A stretch of 57,918 nucleotides of DNA from Clostridiales bacterium DTU073 (GTDB lineage: Bacteria; Bacillota; Peptococcia; DRI-13; DTU073): positions 1-57,918 of the forward strand of contig LFSF01000018.1 in NCBI GenBank assembly GCA_001512665.1, given 5' to 3'. This document shows positions 22,432 through 31,678 of this stretch, one piece after another. Below the pieces are notes generated by a model that made no database searches, had not been told where the DNA came from, and saw only the letters and a list, made by a program, of their open reading frames with translations. Each line of letters opens with the position of its first letter. Within the stretch, counting starts at the first letter, position 1. The translations under genes were made by a program, and so were the position numbers.

Positions 22432-25035
22432 TTAAGGTAATTGTACCGCCTTTCTTTCCACCAAGTCAACTAAACCGTGGGCCTTGACCATCCCGTCAGA
22501 AAGGGTATATAAGGTATCACCTATGTACAAGATCCGTTTTACTTCGTTTTCCCGATTATAGGAACGATACCCTGCCTTTAACAAGTCCTCTTCACTTAAA
22601 TGGGTAATTCTACCTCTTAACGTAAAACCATCTTTTAGATTAAGTTGATAGATATAGGCACCTTGATAAGCAAACTGCCCATACATTATGGCATTTGCAT
22701 CTTTTTCTTTTTGTTCCGCCGGTATCTTCATCACCGTAACCGGGAAAGCCAACAACTCCTTTTCCTTATCAAAAAGCAAGGCTTTATGATTTCTTAAGAG
22801 TTCAGATTCTGTACCGCGATCCCCAATAATCTCTTTATACAGCTCTTGGGGATTATGCACATCACTCACATCAAAGAGAGCTAGCTTCATTCCTTGATAA
22901 TAAGCCTGAGTGCTTACTACTTCCCCCTGAGCATTCTTATTTTCTATCTCAATCGTATCTTTGCCAAAACCAATTAAATGATTTTCATCATAAGGATGGA
23001 GATAATCACTGTAGCCGGGAATCTTCAAGGCTCCTAAGATTTTCGGCTCTGTTGGTTTCTTTAAATCAAGAACAAATAAAGGATCCGTGTTTTTAAAGGT
23101 TACTAAATAAGCTCGATCACCCATAAACCTGGCGGAATAAATCCTTTCCCCAGGAGCAATATTTTCTATCCTGCCCACAATACTCATACTCTCGTCTAAA
23201 ACATATACATTGTTTTGGGACATATTCTGACCCGTTCCCCAGGTACTACCGGTAGTAGTGGCAATCCGCAAATACTCCCGGTTTTCATCCATGGAAAACT
23301 GGTTCAGCAAAGTCCCCGGAACCTCTCCCTTAGTCAGATAAGTAACCTTGCCCTTATCCAGAGAGAACTTATACACCAAGGTAGTATCCCTTACCTGTCT
23401 CGGCAATAATCTCTTAGCAGCAGTACCCTGCACTAGTGTATCCTGCACTAGTGGTAGATAATTGTATTTTCTTAAAGCAATATAAAAATTGTCTTGGGAA
23501 ACATAGATGTTCTGTCCGGCACCTAAATATGTAGATACCTGAGCAGGTTGCTCATTTTTCGCCAAATCCAAACCGACAATTATCAAATAATTGGGCTCAA
23601 CAAGCGGAGGAATGTAACGAATATCCCGGCAAGAAACAGGAATGGATTCCTCTTGAATCGCTGTATCCCGATATGAAGGCGTGAGTCCTGCTTCTTCCAA
23701 TGTTGATACAGCTCCTCCGGAGTTTTCTGTTGCCTGGGTATTTTCAACTCCCTTTTCCATAATTACCGGGTAGTCTGGATAACGGTAATAATTAATCGGA
23801 TCATTAGCCACCAGATACAAATAAGAGCCTATCTTCCGGGAAGATAAATAATTCCCGTCAATCTCCACTTCTCGTAATTTTGTTAAGTTACTTTTATCCT
23901 GAAGGTCATAAATAATCGCCTTTACCCGACTCTTTGTATAACGGGGTGGCCAAATCTCCACTACTTGCGTTTGCAGCTTTACCTCCGGAACTCCAGCGGA
24001 ATCTTGGACCATAGGCTGATCCAGATAATAATATTTATGTTGCCTGCTCCCGATAACAACCAGATTTTTTTCATCAACATATAACTCTAAAGGTTGAAAA
24101 TCCTCCTTGGTAAAATCTAAAACAGAGACGACCTCCATTTCCGCAGCAGGATAAGCCTTGAGGATAATGACCCGGTCTTTATTGACCTGATAGATATATT
24201 CCCCGTCTGTTTTTACCAAGTCCGCCTCATCTACCCCGGCTACCTGCACATTGGTTTCCGAATAATCAACCGCCTGAGCACTTTCCGAAAGCCTCGTTTT
24301 TGCGGCAAGGCCATTGGTTGCAGTTTGCAAGCCACTTTCCGCTTCAGCCACATCCAAACCTATATCCCCACTCCTGTAATAATTATCCGGACTTATTCCC
24401 GCCAATAAATTACGCAACTGTTCTTCCGAACCAATCTTGGGCAGATTATTCACCTTCGCAATTAAGGCATCAAGCAAGGTCTTTTCTGTTTCCGGATGAA
24501 AAGAATTTTCTTTTTCACTAATCACAATCAAGCCCCGGTCGTAAAAGACCTTCTTACCCAAAGCCTCATTAATAGCCCGCACCGGCACAAAAGTCCTGTC
24601 ATTAATAATTTCCGGCGCACAATATATCGCTAGCTCATGATTATCAATTAATATCTTGGGAATACCTACTGTAAAACGCACCGTCTTGTTTTTCGTGGTC
24701 AGCGTAACGGCAGAAGTCTGCGCATCCCAGACTACTTTTGCCTGCAAACTTTCCGCAAGGAAACGCAAAGGGACAAAAACACGCCCCTCTTTTGTATAAG
24801 GGCAAATTTCGGCATTTGCCTCATCCACCTGGCTTTCCGTATTATTGACTAATGCTAACGGACTCCCTGTAAAAAGCACGATCGCTTCTTTCAGCCTTTC
24901 TTGCAAGATTGCTTCCACATCATCTGCATCAGCCTGAGCCACTAGCAGCTTAGGACTTAAAAAGACCGCTAAACCAATGACTAAAAACATAATAAAAGGA
25001 AAAATCAGATATTTCCGCCTAGCTCCCTGCTTCAC
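22432..25035 (-). CDS. Secreted beta-propeller domain protein with copper amine oxidase N domain
   Basis: About 867 residues. A signal peptide or anchor (residues 8-30) precedes a copper amine oxidase N-terminal domain (PF07833; RVFVPLRFLAESLQAKVVWD and RTFVPVRAINEALGK, about 55-150). The long remainder matches the secreted beta-propeller family (PF09826): VDEADLVKTDGEYIY, KIGSYLYLVAND, YVSQDNFYIAL and GRIENIAPGERIYSARFMGDRAYLVTF. Likely cell-surface attached; function unknown. GTG 25035 has GGGGTGG just upstream; GTG 25044 is the alternative. The PF07833 module recurs in two other proteins of this window. Confidence 0.88.
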   Translation of the reverse strand: MKQGARRKYLIFPFIMFLVIGLAVFLSPKLLVAQADADDVEAILQERLKEAIVLFTGSPLALVNNTESQVDEANAEICPYTKEGRVFVPLRFLAESLQAKVVWDAQTSAVTLTTKNKTVRFTVGIPKILIDNHELAIYCAPEIINDRTFVPVRAINEALGKKVFYDRGLIVISEKENSFHPETEKTLLDALIAKVNNLPKIGSEEQLRNLLAGISPDNYYRSGDIGLDVAEAESGLQTATNGLAAKTRLSESAQAVDYSETNVQVAGVDEADLVKTDGEYIYQVNKDRVIILKAYPAAEMEVVSVLDFTKEDFQPLELYVDEKNLVVIGSRQHKYYYLDQPMVQDSAGVPEVKLQTQVVEIWPPRYTKSRVKAIIYDLQDKSNLTKLREVEIDGNYLSSRKIGSYLYLVANDPINYYRYPDYPVIMEKGVENTQATENSGGAVSTLEEAGLTPSYRDTAIQEESIPVSCRDIRYIPPLVEPNYLIIVGLDLAKNEQPAQVSTYLGAGQNIYVSQDNFYIALRKYNYLPLVQDTLVQGTAAKRLLPRQVRDTTLVYKFSLDKGKVTYLTKGEVPGTLLNQFSMDENREYLRIATTTGSTWGTGQNMSQNNVYVLDESMSIVGRIENIAPGERIYSARFMGDRAYLVTFKNTDPLFVLDLKKPTEPKILGALKIPGYSDYLHPYDENHLIGFGKDTIEIENKNAQGEVVSTQAYYQGMKLALFDVSDVHNPQELYKEIIGDRGTESELLRNHKALLFDKEKELLAFPVTVMKIPAEQKEKDANAIMYGQFAYQGAYIYQLNLKDGFTLRGRITHLSEEDLLKAGYRSYNRENEVKRILYIGDTLYTLSDGMVKAHGLVDLVERKAVQLP

Positions 25036-25136
25036 GAAAACCACCCCGTTTTTTAATCTTTAAATTAATTTTCTATAAGATATAGACTTTTCCTGCCCCT
25101 ATTTGTTCCCCCTAAATAAAGCAGCAAAGATTAAAA

Positions 25137-25277
25137 CGATAAATGTGCAAAATTTCAAGTAATGTGCAAGTTTTTACCATTTTATGGTAGATGTGCTGCC
25201 TAAAATATGTAATCTATCCATGAATTAGGGTGTTTTACCCAAAAATTATGCATTATTTGAAATTTTGCACATTTTGC
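25137..25277. repeat. Inverted-repeat element, copy B1 (MITE-like)
   Basis: About 140 bp. The left arm CGATAAATGTGCAAAATTTC (continuing AAGTAATGTGCAAGTTT) and a right arm with GAAATTTTGCACATTTTGC are near-perfect inverted repeats of about 28 nt. The left 35 nt are identical to copy B2. No ORF is inside. Confidence 0.8.
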
Positions 25278-25286
25278 CGGGACGGA

Positions 25287-25316
25287 TGTGGCAAGGGGAA
25301 AGTTCCCCGCCACCAC
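25287..25316. repeat. Degenerate A-family half repeat
   Basis: TGTGGCAAGGGGAAAGTTCC followed by CCGCCACCACG resembles the A family with substitutions. Together with B1 it occupies the gap after the beta-propeller gene. Confidence 0.5.
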
Positions 25317-25333
25317 GTTTATCACCTTCAAAT

Positions 25334-25502
25334 CTAATCATTTTTTAAAATACTATCACAAACATTAAGAACTTCTTTATCAGTTAAATTTTCTAATAAT
25401 GCATCTTACCACTAAAATTGTTTTCAAAGCTGCTGCCTGTAAATCATTTTTCGCATATTCGAACCACCGTAATGCCAGTTGTCTATTGATCTGTTCGCTC
25501 AT
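25334..25502 (-). pseudogene. HEPN-domain (toxin-like) gene remnant
   Basis: From ATG 25502 the frame reads MSEQINRQLALRWFEYAKND, typical of the first helix of minimal HEPN proteins, then LQAAALKTIL before losing register. The 3' end, in another frame, reads ALLENLTDKEVLNVCDSILK and stops at 25334. An internal deletion is likely. Its start overlaps the last codons of an MNT-type nucleotidyltransferase remnant read in a second frame (about 25483-25584, GTALREGKVVYERTDQ then stop). That overlap is the usual MNT-HEPN gene order, so this was probably a toxin-antitoxin pair. Confidence 0.6.
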
Positions 25503-26632
25503 AAACTACCTTCCCCTCCCGTAAGGCAGTTCCATAAATATAGCCCGGCAAATCTTTTTTTTTGCTGCCATTTAATAATAATATCCTGTGACAAGGTATA
25601 TATTTTATCTGCCCTTATTGGTGATACTAAATCCAAGCGGTCTGTTTGGATACCACTTACCCGGGGATAGCCGGAAGCAAAACTGTTCTTTGCTTCTTCC
25701 TCTACTTCACTAGCTTCATCACCGGGTTCCTCACTAGCTTCTGGTTCCTCTTCCTCTATAAGTAAATCAGTAACCCCTTCCGCTATTTCTATGCTCTCAG
25801 GTTGGGTGGCAAGGGTGACGTCAGAGCTGTTGATATAAGCTTTTTGAATCACGCCTTCCCCCCTAACCGCTACAGGGGTATCTATCACTACCGTATTAAG
25901 CTGGGTCTCCGGGGAAAGATAGAGCTCCGTTCCCCCTTTTATTTTCACTGTCCCTAGAACTTGTACATTATCTAAAGAAAGCTGCCCTGCTTCTATCCCC
26001 GCACTCAAGTAGAGATCACCAGTGATGATCATGTTTTTCAAAGTAATCTCTTGTGTAGTAAGGGTCACGTTCCCTTCTACAGTGGTAGTGGTTAGTAAAG
26101 GCCCATATGTCCCTTTTTGGTTGTAGAGTACACCAAGGGCACGATCTAAAGCCGAGATCGCTTCTGCTCGGGTCAAGGGTTGGGCTGGGCGAAAGCTTTC
26201 ATCAGTATAACCACCCATGTAGCCGCTAGCAACAACAGCACCAATCGACCCCAGACTCCAGAAAGGAATCTCGGCTTCGTCTTTAAATTTTTTGACATCT
26301 TCTGTTGTTCCTGCAAGAGAAAGGAGCTATGAGAGAATAACGGCTACTTCCTGACGGGTAATGGTTTGCTCCGGTCGAAAAGTACCGTCAGGATAGCCGT
26401 TAATATAGCCGGCAGCTACAGCTTTAGCGATATCGTCTATGTACCATTCCTCAGGGGAAAGATCCGTAAACTGAAGCGGCGCTTTTTGCGTATAATTAAA
26501 GACCCTGTTCACCAAAGCCACGAATTCGGCTCTGGTCAGGCTTTGGTCCGGTCGGAAAGAGCCGTCGGGATAACCACCTACTAAGCTTTTTTGTCGCCAT
26601 TTGCTGATAGCCTTTTCGACCCAGTGATTCAT
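25499..26632 (-). pseudogene. SLH-domain surface protein, decayed (in-frame amber stop, truncated at both ends)
   Basis: Three S-layer homology units are recognisable: NHWVEKAISKW...GGYPDGSFRPDQSLTRAEF, then FTDLSPEEWYIDDIAKAVAAGYINGYPDG and FRPEQTITRQEVAVIL, then GAVVASGYMGGYTDESFRP. The frame is interrupted by TAG at 26327-26329 but continues in the same frame on both sides (AVIL-S-stop-LLSLAGTTEDVKKFKDEAEI). There is no signal peptide; a TGA directly precedes the first Met. The C-terminus, after an acidic linker and a GYPRVSGIQTDRLDL Fn3-like start, runs into the nucleotidyltransferase remnant. A dead relic flanked by B1 and B2. Confidence 0.8.
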
Positions 26633-26728
26633 TCAATATAATTGGGGAATTTTCCTTCCTTTTCGGGAAATTTGTAAAAATCCCGCTACATAACCAAGCG
26701 GAGAGTAAAAAATTATACCATCCCCTAA

Positions 26729-26860
26729 CGATAAATGTGCAAAATTTCAAGTAATGTGCAAGTTTTAGGTGAAATCAGGTCAATTTTACACCGATTTTCC
26801 GCTATTTTGCCAGGAATGGCAAAATTTTGCACACTACTTGAAATTTTGCACATTTTGCAC
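26729..26860. repeat. Inverted-repeat element, copy B2 (MITE-like)
   Basis: About 132 bp with terminal inverted repeats of about 28 nt (AAATGTGCAAAATTTCAAGT from 26733; the complement reads CTACTTGAAATTTTGCACAT near 26833-26852). It matches copy B1 over the left arm. It lies just upstream of the SLH relic; no target duplication is obvious. Confidence 0.82.
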
Positions 26861-26890
26861 GGGGCCAAGGTGCATGTCGACCAGTGGCAA

Positions 26891-26933
26891 TGTGGCAGCT
26901 GAAACGTCCCCATGCCACGGTCCCCATGCCACG
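26891..26933. repeat. Dispersed palindromic repeat, copy A5
   Basis: TGTGGCAGCTGAAACGTCCC continuing CATGCCAC, then GGTCCCCATGCCACG. It directly abuts the stop codon of the aminotransferase gene (TAA 26934-26936). Confidence 0.8.
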
Positions 26934-28148
26934 TTACTGACGATAATCCTCCAAAAACTCACCCAACCTGCTTAAGGCAATTTCAAGTTTATGTTCATCA
27001 GGAAGAAAAACAATTCTAAAATGGTCGGGATTAGGCCAGTTAAAGCCTGTTCCTTGTACCAACATGACCTTTTTCTCCTTCAAAAAGTCCAAAACAAATT
27101 GATAATCGTCGGTGATATTAAACCTTTTCGTGTCAATCTTCGGAAACATATAGAAAGCCCCTTTAGGTTTTGTACAAGTTATTCCGGGGATATTATTGAG
27201 CATTTCATAACAAAGATCCCGTTGTTTCCGTAAGCGCCCACCAGGTACTAACAATTCCGTCAGACTTTGATATCCACCTAAGGCCGTCTGAATCGCATAC
27301 TGTGCTGGAACGTTGCTGCACAAACGCATATTTGAGAGTATATCTAAACCCTCGATATAATCCTTAGCGATAGCTTTATTTCCGCTAAGCACCATCCACC
27401 CCGCCCGAAAGCCAGCAATACGGTGAGATTTGGACAAACCACAAAAAGTAACAAACAGCACTTTATCAGACAAAGTAGCCGTAGAAACATGTACGGCATC
27501 TTCATAAAGAACTTTGTCGTATATTTCATCAGAGAAAACAATTAAATTATGCTCTTCGGCAATGTCCACAATACTCTGCAAAACTTCTTGAGGATATAAG
27601 GCACCCGTAGGGTTATTCGGATTAATAATTACTATCCCCTTAGTTTTATCAGTAATTTTACTTTTAATATCAGCTACATCCGGAATCCAATCTGACTGCT
27701 CATCACAAAGATAATGTACAGCTGTACCGCCAGAGAGATTAATAGCTGCAGTCCACAGAGGATAATCAGGTGCAGGTACCAAAATTTCGTCACCATTATT
27801 TAATAACCCTTGCATGGCCAAGACAATCAATTCACTTACTCCATTACCTGTATAAATATCATCAATGTCAACTCCGGGAATATTCTTCTGCTGACAATAC
27901 TGCATAATTGCTTTACGTGCTGAAAATACACCCTGGGAATCGCTATAACCCTGTGCTTTCGGCAAATTAAGAATAACATCACGAATAATCTCATCAGGTG
28001 CATTAAAGCCAAATGCCCCCGGATTGCCAATGTTCAACTTAATAAGATGATAACCGTTTTCCTCTAATTTTTTTGCTTCTTCCATAATCGGACCTCTGAT
28101 ATCATAACAGACATGATCCAATTTATTGGACTTTTGAAATGACCTCAT
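26934..28148 (-). CDS. alaA: Pyridoxal phosphate-dependent aminotransferase (AlaA-like, glutamate-pyruvate)
   Basis: A 404-residue fold-type I aminotransferase very close in sequence pattern to E. coli AlaA (YfbQ): HVCYDIRGPIMEEAKKLEE, LNIGNPGAFGF, AQGYSDSQG, DIYTGNGVSELI, APDYPLWTAA and the PLP-lysine region GLSKSHRIAGFRAGW. It should interconvert pyruvate plus glutamate with alanine plus 2-oxoglutarate. I chose ATG 28148, which follows GAGGGGGTGA; the GTG at 28157 overlaps that site. An A-family repeat is attached directly after the stop. Confidence 0.92.
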   Translation of the reverse strand: MRSFQKSNKLDHVCYDIRGPIMEEAKKLEENGYHLIKLNIGNPGAFGFNAPDEIIRDVILNLPKAQGYSDSQGVFSARKAIMQYCQQKNIPGVDIDDIYTGNGVSELIVLAMQGLLNNGDEILVPAPDYPLWTAAINLSGGTAVHYLCDEQSDWIPDVADIKSKITDKTKGIVIINPNNPTGALYPQEVLQSIVDIAEEHNLIVFSDEIYDKVLYEDAVHVSTATLSDKVLFVTFCGLSKSHRIAGFRAGWMVLSGNKAIAKDYIEGLDILSNMRLCSNVPAQYAIQTALGGYQSLTELLVPGGRLRKQRDLCYEMLNNIPGITCTKPKGAFYMFPKIDTKRFNITDDYQFVLDFLKEKKVMLVQGTGFNWPNPDHFRIVFLPDEHKLEIALSRLGEFLEDYRQ

Positions 28149-28240
28149 CAGGGTCACCCCCTCTATTCAATATAACATAGTTAAAATAAATTATATTACA
28201 TATATTATCACAATACACTATTCTTGAATAATTATTTTTA

Positions 28241-28277
28241 AAAAAACCGAGGTTTATTTAATTAACCTCGGTTTTTT
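28241..28277 (-). terminator. Terminator overlapping the end of the NamZ-like gene
   Basis: AAAAAACCGAGGTT and AACCTCGGTTTTTT (28241-28254, 28264-28277) form a 14-bp stem with a 9-nt loop. On the minus strand the 5' arm is the end of the coding region, including the last codons, and a T-run follows. Confidence 0.85.
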
Positions 28278-29877
28278 CCGTTATCTTTACCGTACTGGTC
28301 CGGTCATCCCAATCAACCTGCGCCCCAAGAAATTCACCTACATAGCGTAATGGAAGCATCGTCCGCCCGTCTTTAATAACCGGACAGGTATCCATTGTTT
28401 TAATCTCGCGGTTTACCAAAGCCTCCTGACTATCAATAACAAAAAGCACTTCTCTTCCCTCTTTACTAAACTTAGCAACTCTCGCCTCTTCATCCCAATC
28501 AATTTCCGCTCCCAAAGCTTCGCCAATCGCCCGCAAAGGAACCATAACCCGATTGTTGCCATCAATAAAAGGTTCTACATCAAAAACAACCTGTTGTCCC
28601 TGAACATAAACAGCAATGACCCGGTTAGGCTGAGCATCATAAATCAAATATTTGGCTCTTTCCGCCTTAAAACTGTTCAAGCGTGGTAACATTTGCGCCT
28701 CAATCTGTTGCGGAGTGTAATACTGCTCCAGATAAATGCCGATTTTATCTGTTCCCATAATCTTATCAAACATCACCATCGTCTTACCACTCTTAGGCAC
28801 ATTAAAATGATTCAAAGTCCGGGCATAAGCGAGAGCATAAAGACCTGTTTTGGCCGGGTTAAAAGTATGATAATCAGTAATCTTAAGTCTTACCCCTCCG
28901 GCAGAACCCTTAACTTCGGGAATAAAGGTTACCCCAGGCAAGCCCGCATTATTTAACAAATTAGCAAACTTCACTGCATCAATACCCTTACCGCCAATCC
29001 ACTTAAACTTATCAGCTTGATAAATTCCTGTTCCTTCCCCCAAACCGGTAGCCATATAGCCAAAAACAGAATCAAGGTCTGGAATATTAGGTGAAGTAGC
29101 AATCCAGGGAAGACCCGTATCCTGATAAATCATCTGTCGTGTATAACCTTCCATGGGCACAACTCTTACATCTGCCCCAATTTCCCGGTTAAAATACAGA
29201 GCCAACTCCCCCACTGTCATGCCATGAGCCGTAGGCAATTCATCTACACCCACAAATGTTTCAAATGCTTTCTCCAAAACCCATCCGTCGACGATTTCCC
29301 CGCCGACCGGATTGGGTCTATCCAAAACAATCAGCGTTTTCCCATATTTTTTTGCAGCCTGCTGACAATAGTTGAGAGTGGAAATGTATGTGTATGTTCT
29401 TGCCCCAATATCCTGAATATCATAGACCAATACATCTACATTAGCCAACATTTCAGCAGTAGGCATTCTTGTTTGTCCATAAAGACTATAGACAGGAATC
29501 CCTAATTCCGGATGAATATAAGACTCCACATAAGCACCTGCACTAGCCTGTCCATCAATCCCGTGCTCAGGTCCATAAAGTGCTGTTAACTGTACGGTAG
29601 GATCATTCGCCAAAACATTAATGGTACTTTCACCTTTACTGTTCACACCGCTCTGATTAGTTATCAGCCCCACTCTTTTACCGGCAATAAGATGATGATA
29701 TTTACTCATCAAAACTTCATTCCCTAATTTAAAAGATAATGGAGTAATCTGGTTAGAAGAGAGCGTTAACTGCGAAGATTCAGCCGCTTCCGAAGCAACT
29801 GACTGTTCTGAAGCCACAATCCAAAAAAAGGGCAGAAGAAACACTATCGCCACAATAAAAATAAGCCTTTTTCTCAT
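28258..29877 (-). CDS. DUF1343 protein (NamZ-like exo-muramidase) with C-terminal copper amine oxidase N domain
   Basis: 539 residues starting at ATG 29877 (AGGAGGA 6 nt upstream; the ATG at 29892 overlaps it). A signal peptide (residues 1-28) is followed by a DUF1343 domain: LITNQSGVNSKG, YGPEHGIDG, YDIQDIGARTYTYI, VLDRPNPVGG, DELPTAHGMTVGE. DUF1343 members include NamZ, an exo-beta-N-acetylmuramidase acting on peptidoglycan fragments. The last 110 residues are a PF07833 module (VMVPLRAIGEALGAEIDWDE and RTMLPLRYVGEFLGAQVDWD), presumably for wall attachment. Acts outside the cell in wall recycling; substrate inferred from family. Confidence 0.9.
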   Translation of the reverse strand: MRKRLIFIVAIVFLLPFFWIVASEQSVASEAAESSQLTLSSNQITPLSFKLGNEVLMSKYHHLIAGKRVGLITNQSGVNSKGESTINVLANDPTVQLTALYGPEHGIDGQASAGAYVESYIHPELGIPVYSLYGQTRMPTAEMLANVDVLVYDIQDIGARTYTYISTLNYCQQAAKKYGKTLIVLDRPNPVGGEIVDGWVLEKAFETFVGVDELPTAHGMTVGELALYFNREIGADVRVVPMEGYTRQMIYQDTGLPWIATSPNIPDLDSVFGYMATGLGEGTGIYQADKFKWIGGKGIDAVKFANLLNNAGLPGVTFIPEVKGSAGGVRLKITDYHTFNPAKTGLYALAYARTLNHFNVPKSGKTMVMFDKIMGTDKIGIYLEQYYTPQQIEAQMLPRLNSFKAERAKYLIYDAQPNRVIAVYVQGQQVVFDVEPFIDGNNRVMVPLRAIGEALGAEIDWDEEARVAKFSKEGREVLFVIDSQEALVNREIKTMDTCPVIKDGRTMLPLRYVGEFLGAQVDWDDRTSTVKITEKTEVN

Positions 29878-29934
29878 TATTCTCCTCCTCATTCAAGCTT
29901 TTCAACTACTTAGCTTTTCTAAACTGACTTTCTC

Positions 29935-31629
29935 TTAAAACAGTCCTGATACTTTACCGTTGGCATCAACGTCAATCAACTCTGCCGAAGGTATTTTCGG
30001 TAATCCGGGTAAAGTCATAATTTCTCCGGTCAAGGCCACAACAAAACCTGCTCCGGCTGACAATCGCACTTCACGCACCGTTAATTCAAAACCTTCCGGC
30101 GCCCCCAAAAGTCTAGGATTATCAGAAAAAGAATATTGGGTTTTAGCCATACACACAGGTAAATTATGATAACCCAGTTCTTCAAACAAAGCGATACTTT
30201 TCGCGGCCTCTTTACTGAAAACCACACTACCTGCCCCATAAATCTCTTTGGCGATAATCCTGATCTTTTCAGAAATACTCTTGTCTAATGTATATAGATA
30301 GGAAAACTCCCTTTTTTGTTCCTGCTTATTTGTGGAATTTTGCTCGATTATCTCCAAAACCTTTTGGGCTAATTCTACTCCCCCTAATCCTCCTTGAGTA
30401 AATACCTCGGAAACAGCAACCTCAACTCCTGCTTCCGCACAATATTTGAAAACAAGCTTTAACTCATCATCGGAATCCGTGGGAAAATGATTAAGTGCCA
30501 CGACTATGGGTAGATTGTATTTACGCGTTAAATTAATAATATGTCTCTGCAAATTGGTTAAGCCTTTTTTTAGGTAAGCAAGATTTTCCTTGCCCCACTC
30601 TTCCTTAGGACAACCACCATGATGTTTCAAAGCTCTAATACTTGCAACCAATACCACCGCATCCGGTTTGATTTGCCCTGTACGACATTTGATATCCAGA
30701 AATTTTTCCGCACCCAGATCAGCACCAAAACCGGCTTCCGTAACTACATAATCAGCTAATTTCATCGCTAACTTTGTAGCCACTAAACTATTACAACCAT
30801 GAGCAATATTGGCAAAAGGCCCGCCGTGAATAAAGGCAGGGGTTCCTTCTAAAGTCTGAACAAGATTAGGATGAAAAGCGTCCTTCAACAACATGGTCAA
30901 AGCACCTTGTACTTTCAAATCTCCACAAGTAACCGGTTTACAATCAAAAGTATAAGCAACGATCATCCTAGCCAGTCTATCCTTCAAGTCCTGTAAATCC
31001 TGAGCCAAACAAAAAACAGCCATTATTTCCGAAGCTACTGTGATATCAAAACCATCTTCCCGCGGCATACCATTGGTTTTCCCACCAAGACCATTGACAA
31101 TATACCGGAGCTGACGATCATTCATGTCTACAGCCCGACGCCAAGTGATTTTCCGCGGGTCAATCTGTAAACTGTTGCCATGATAAATATGGTTATCAAG
31201 CGCCGCAGCCAAAAGATTATTAGCAGCACCAATAGCATGAATATCCCCGGTAAAATGCAGGTTAATATCCTCCATAGGAACCACCTGGGCATATCCGCCA
31301 CCGGCAGCCCCTCCTTTGATCCCAAAAACAGGGCCAAGAGAAGGCTCACGCAAACAAACTGCCGCCAATTTCCCTAGCTTTTGTAATGCATCACTCAACC
31401 CTATCGCTACAGTCGTCTTTCCTTCTCCTGCCGGTGTAGGGTTAATGGCTGTCACTAAAATAACTTTACCGTCCTCTTTATGAGTAAGCTTTTTGATTAA
31501 CCGATAATCAACCTTAGCTTTATAATCACCATAATAGATAAGGTCTTCCTCATCTACAGCTAATTTTTGGGCTATATCCCTAATACGTTCTAATTTTGCT
31601 TCTTGGGCAATTTGAATATCTGTTTTCAT
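29935..31629 (-). CDS. fhs: Formate--tetrahydrofolate ligase
   Basis: A 564-residue full-length enzyme. The ATP-binding motif is [10 protein letters not shown] (about 66-75); other signatures are [23 protein letters not shown] and the [13 protein letters not shown] block. It converts formate, tetrahydrofolate and ATP to 10-formyl-THF, the entry step of the methyl branch of the Wood-Ljungdahl pathway and of purine/C1 metabolism. The gene stands alone here; folD and other C1 genes are not in the window, so acetogenesis cannot be concluded. Confidence 0.97.
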   Translation of the reverse strand: MKTDIQIAQEAKLERIRDIAQKLAVDEEDLIYYGDYKAKVDYRLIKKLTHKEDGKVILVTAINPTPAGEGKTTVAIGLSDALQKLGKLAAVCLREPSLGPVFGIKGGAAGGGYAQVVPMEDINLHFTGDIHAIGAANNLLAAALDNHIYHGNSLQIDPRKITWRRAVDMNDRQLRYIVNGLGGKTNGMPREDGFDITVASEIMAVFCLAQDLQDLKDRLARMIVAYTFDCKPVTCGDLKVQGALTMLLKDAFHPNLVQTLEGTPAFIHGGPFANIAHGCNSLVATKLAMKLADYVVTEAGFGADLGAEKFLDIKCRTGQIKPDAVVLVASIRALKHHGGCPKEEWGKENLAYLKKGLTNLQRHIINLTRKYNLPIVVALNHFPTDSDDELKLVFKYCAEAGVEVAVSEVFTQGGLGGVELAQKVLEIIEQNSTNKQEQKREFSYLYTLDKSISEKIRIIAKEIYGAGSVVFSKEAAKSIALFEELGYHNLPVCMAKTQYSFSDNPRLLGAPEGFELTVREVRLSAGAGFVVALTGEIMTLPGLPKIPSAELIDVDANGKVSGLF

Positions 31630-31678
31630 TAAATATTGTTACCCTCCTTGAAAATATAAGCTAATTATTATACTAGAA

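Noticed and set aside
26496-26750. 84-codon minus-strand ORF with a hydrophobic start upstream of the SLH relic
   Set aside because: It begins inside repeat B2 and then overlaps the SLH region in a wrong frame; probably chance.
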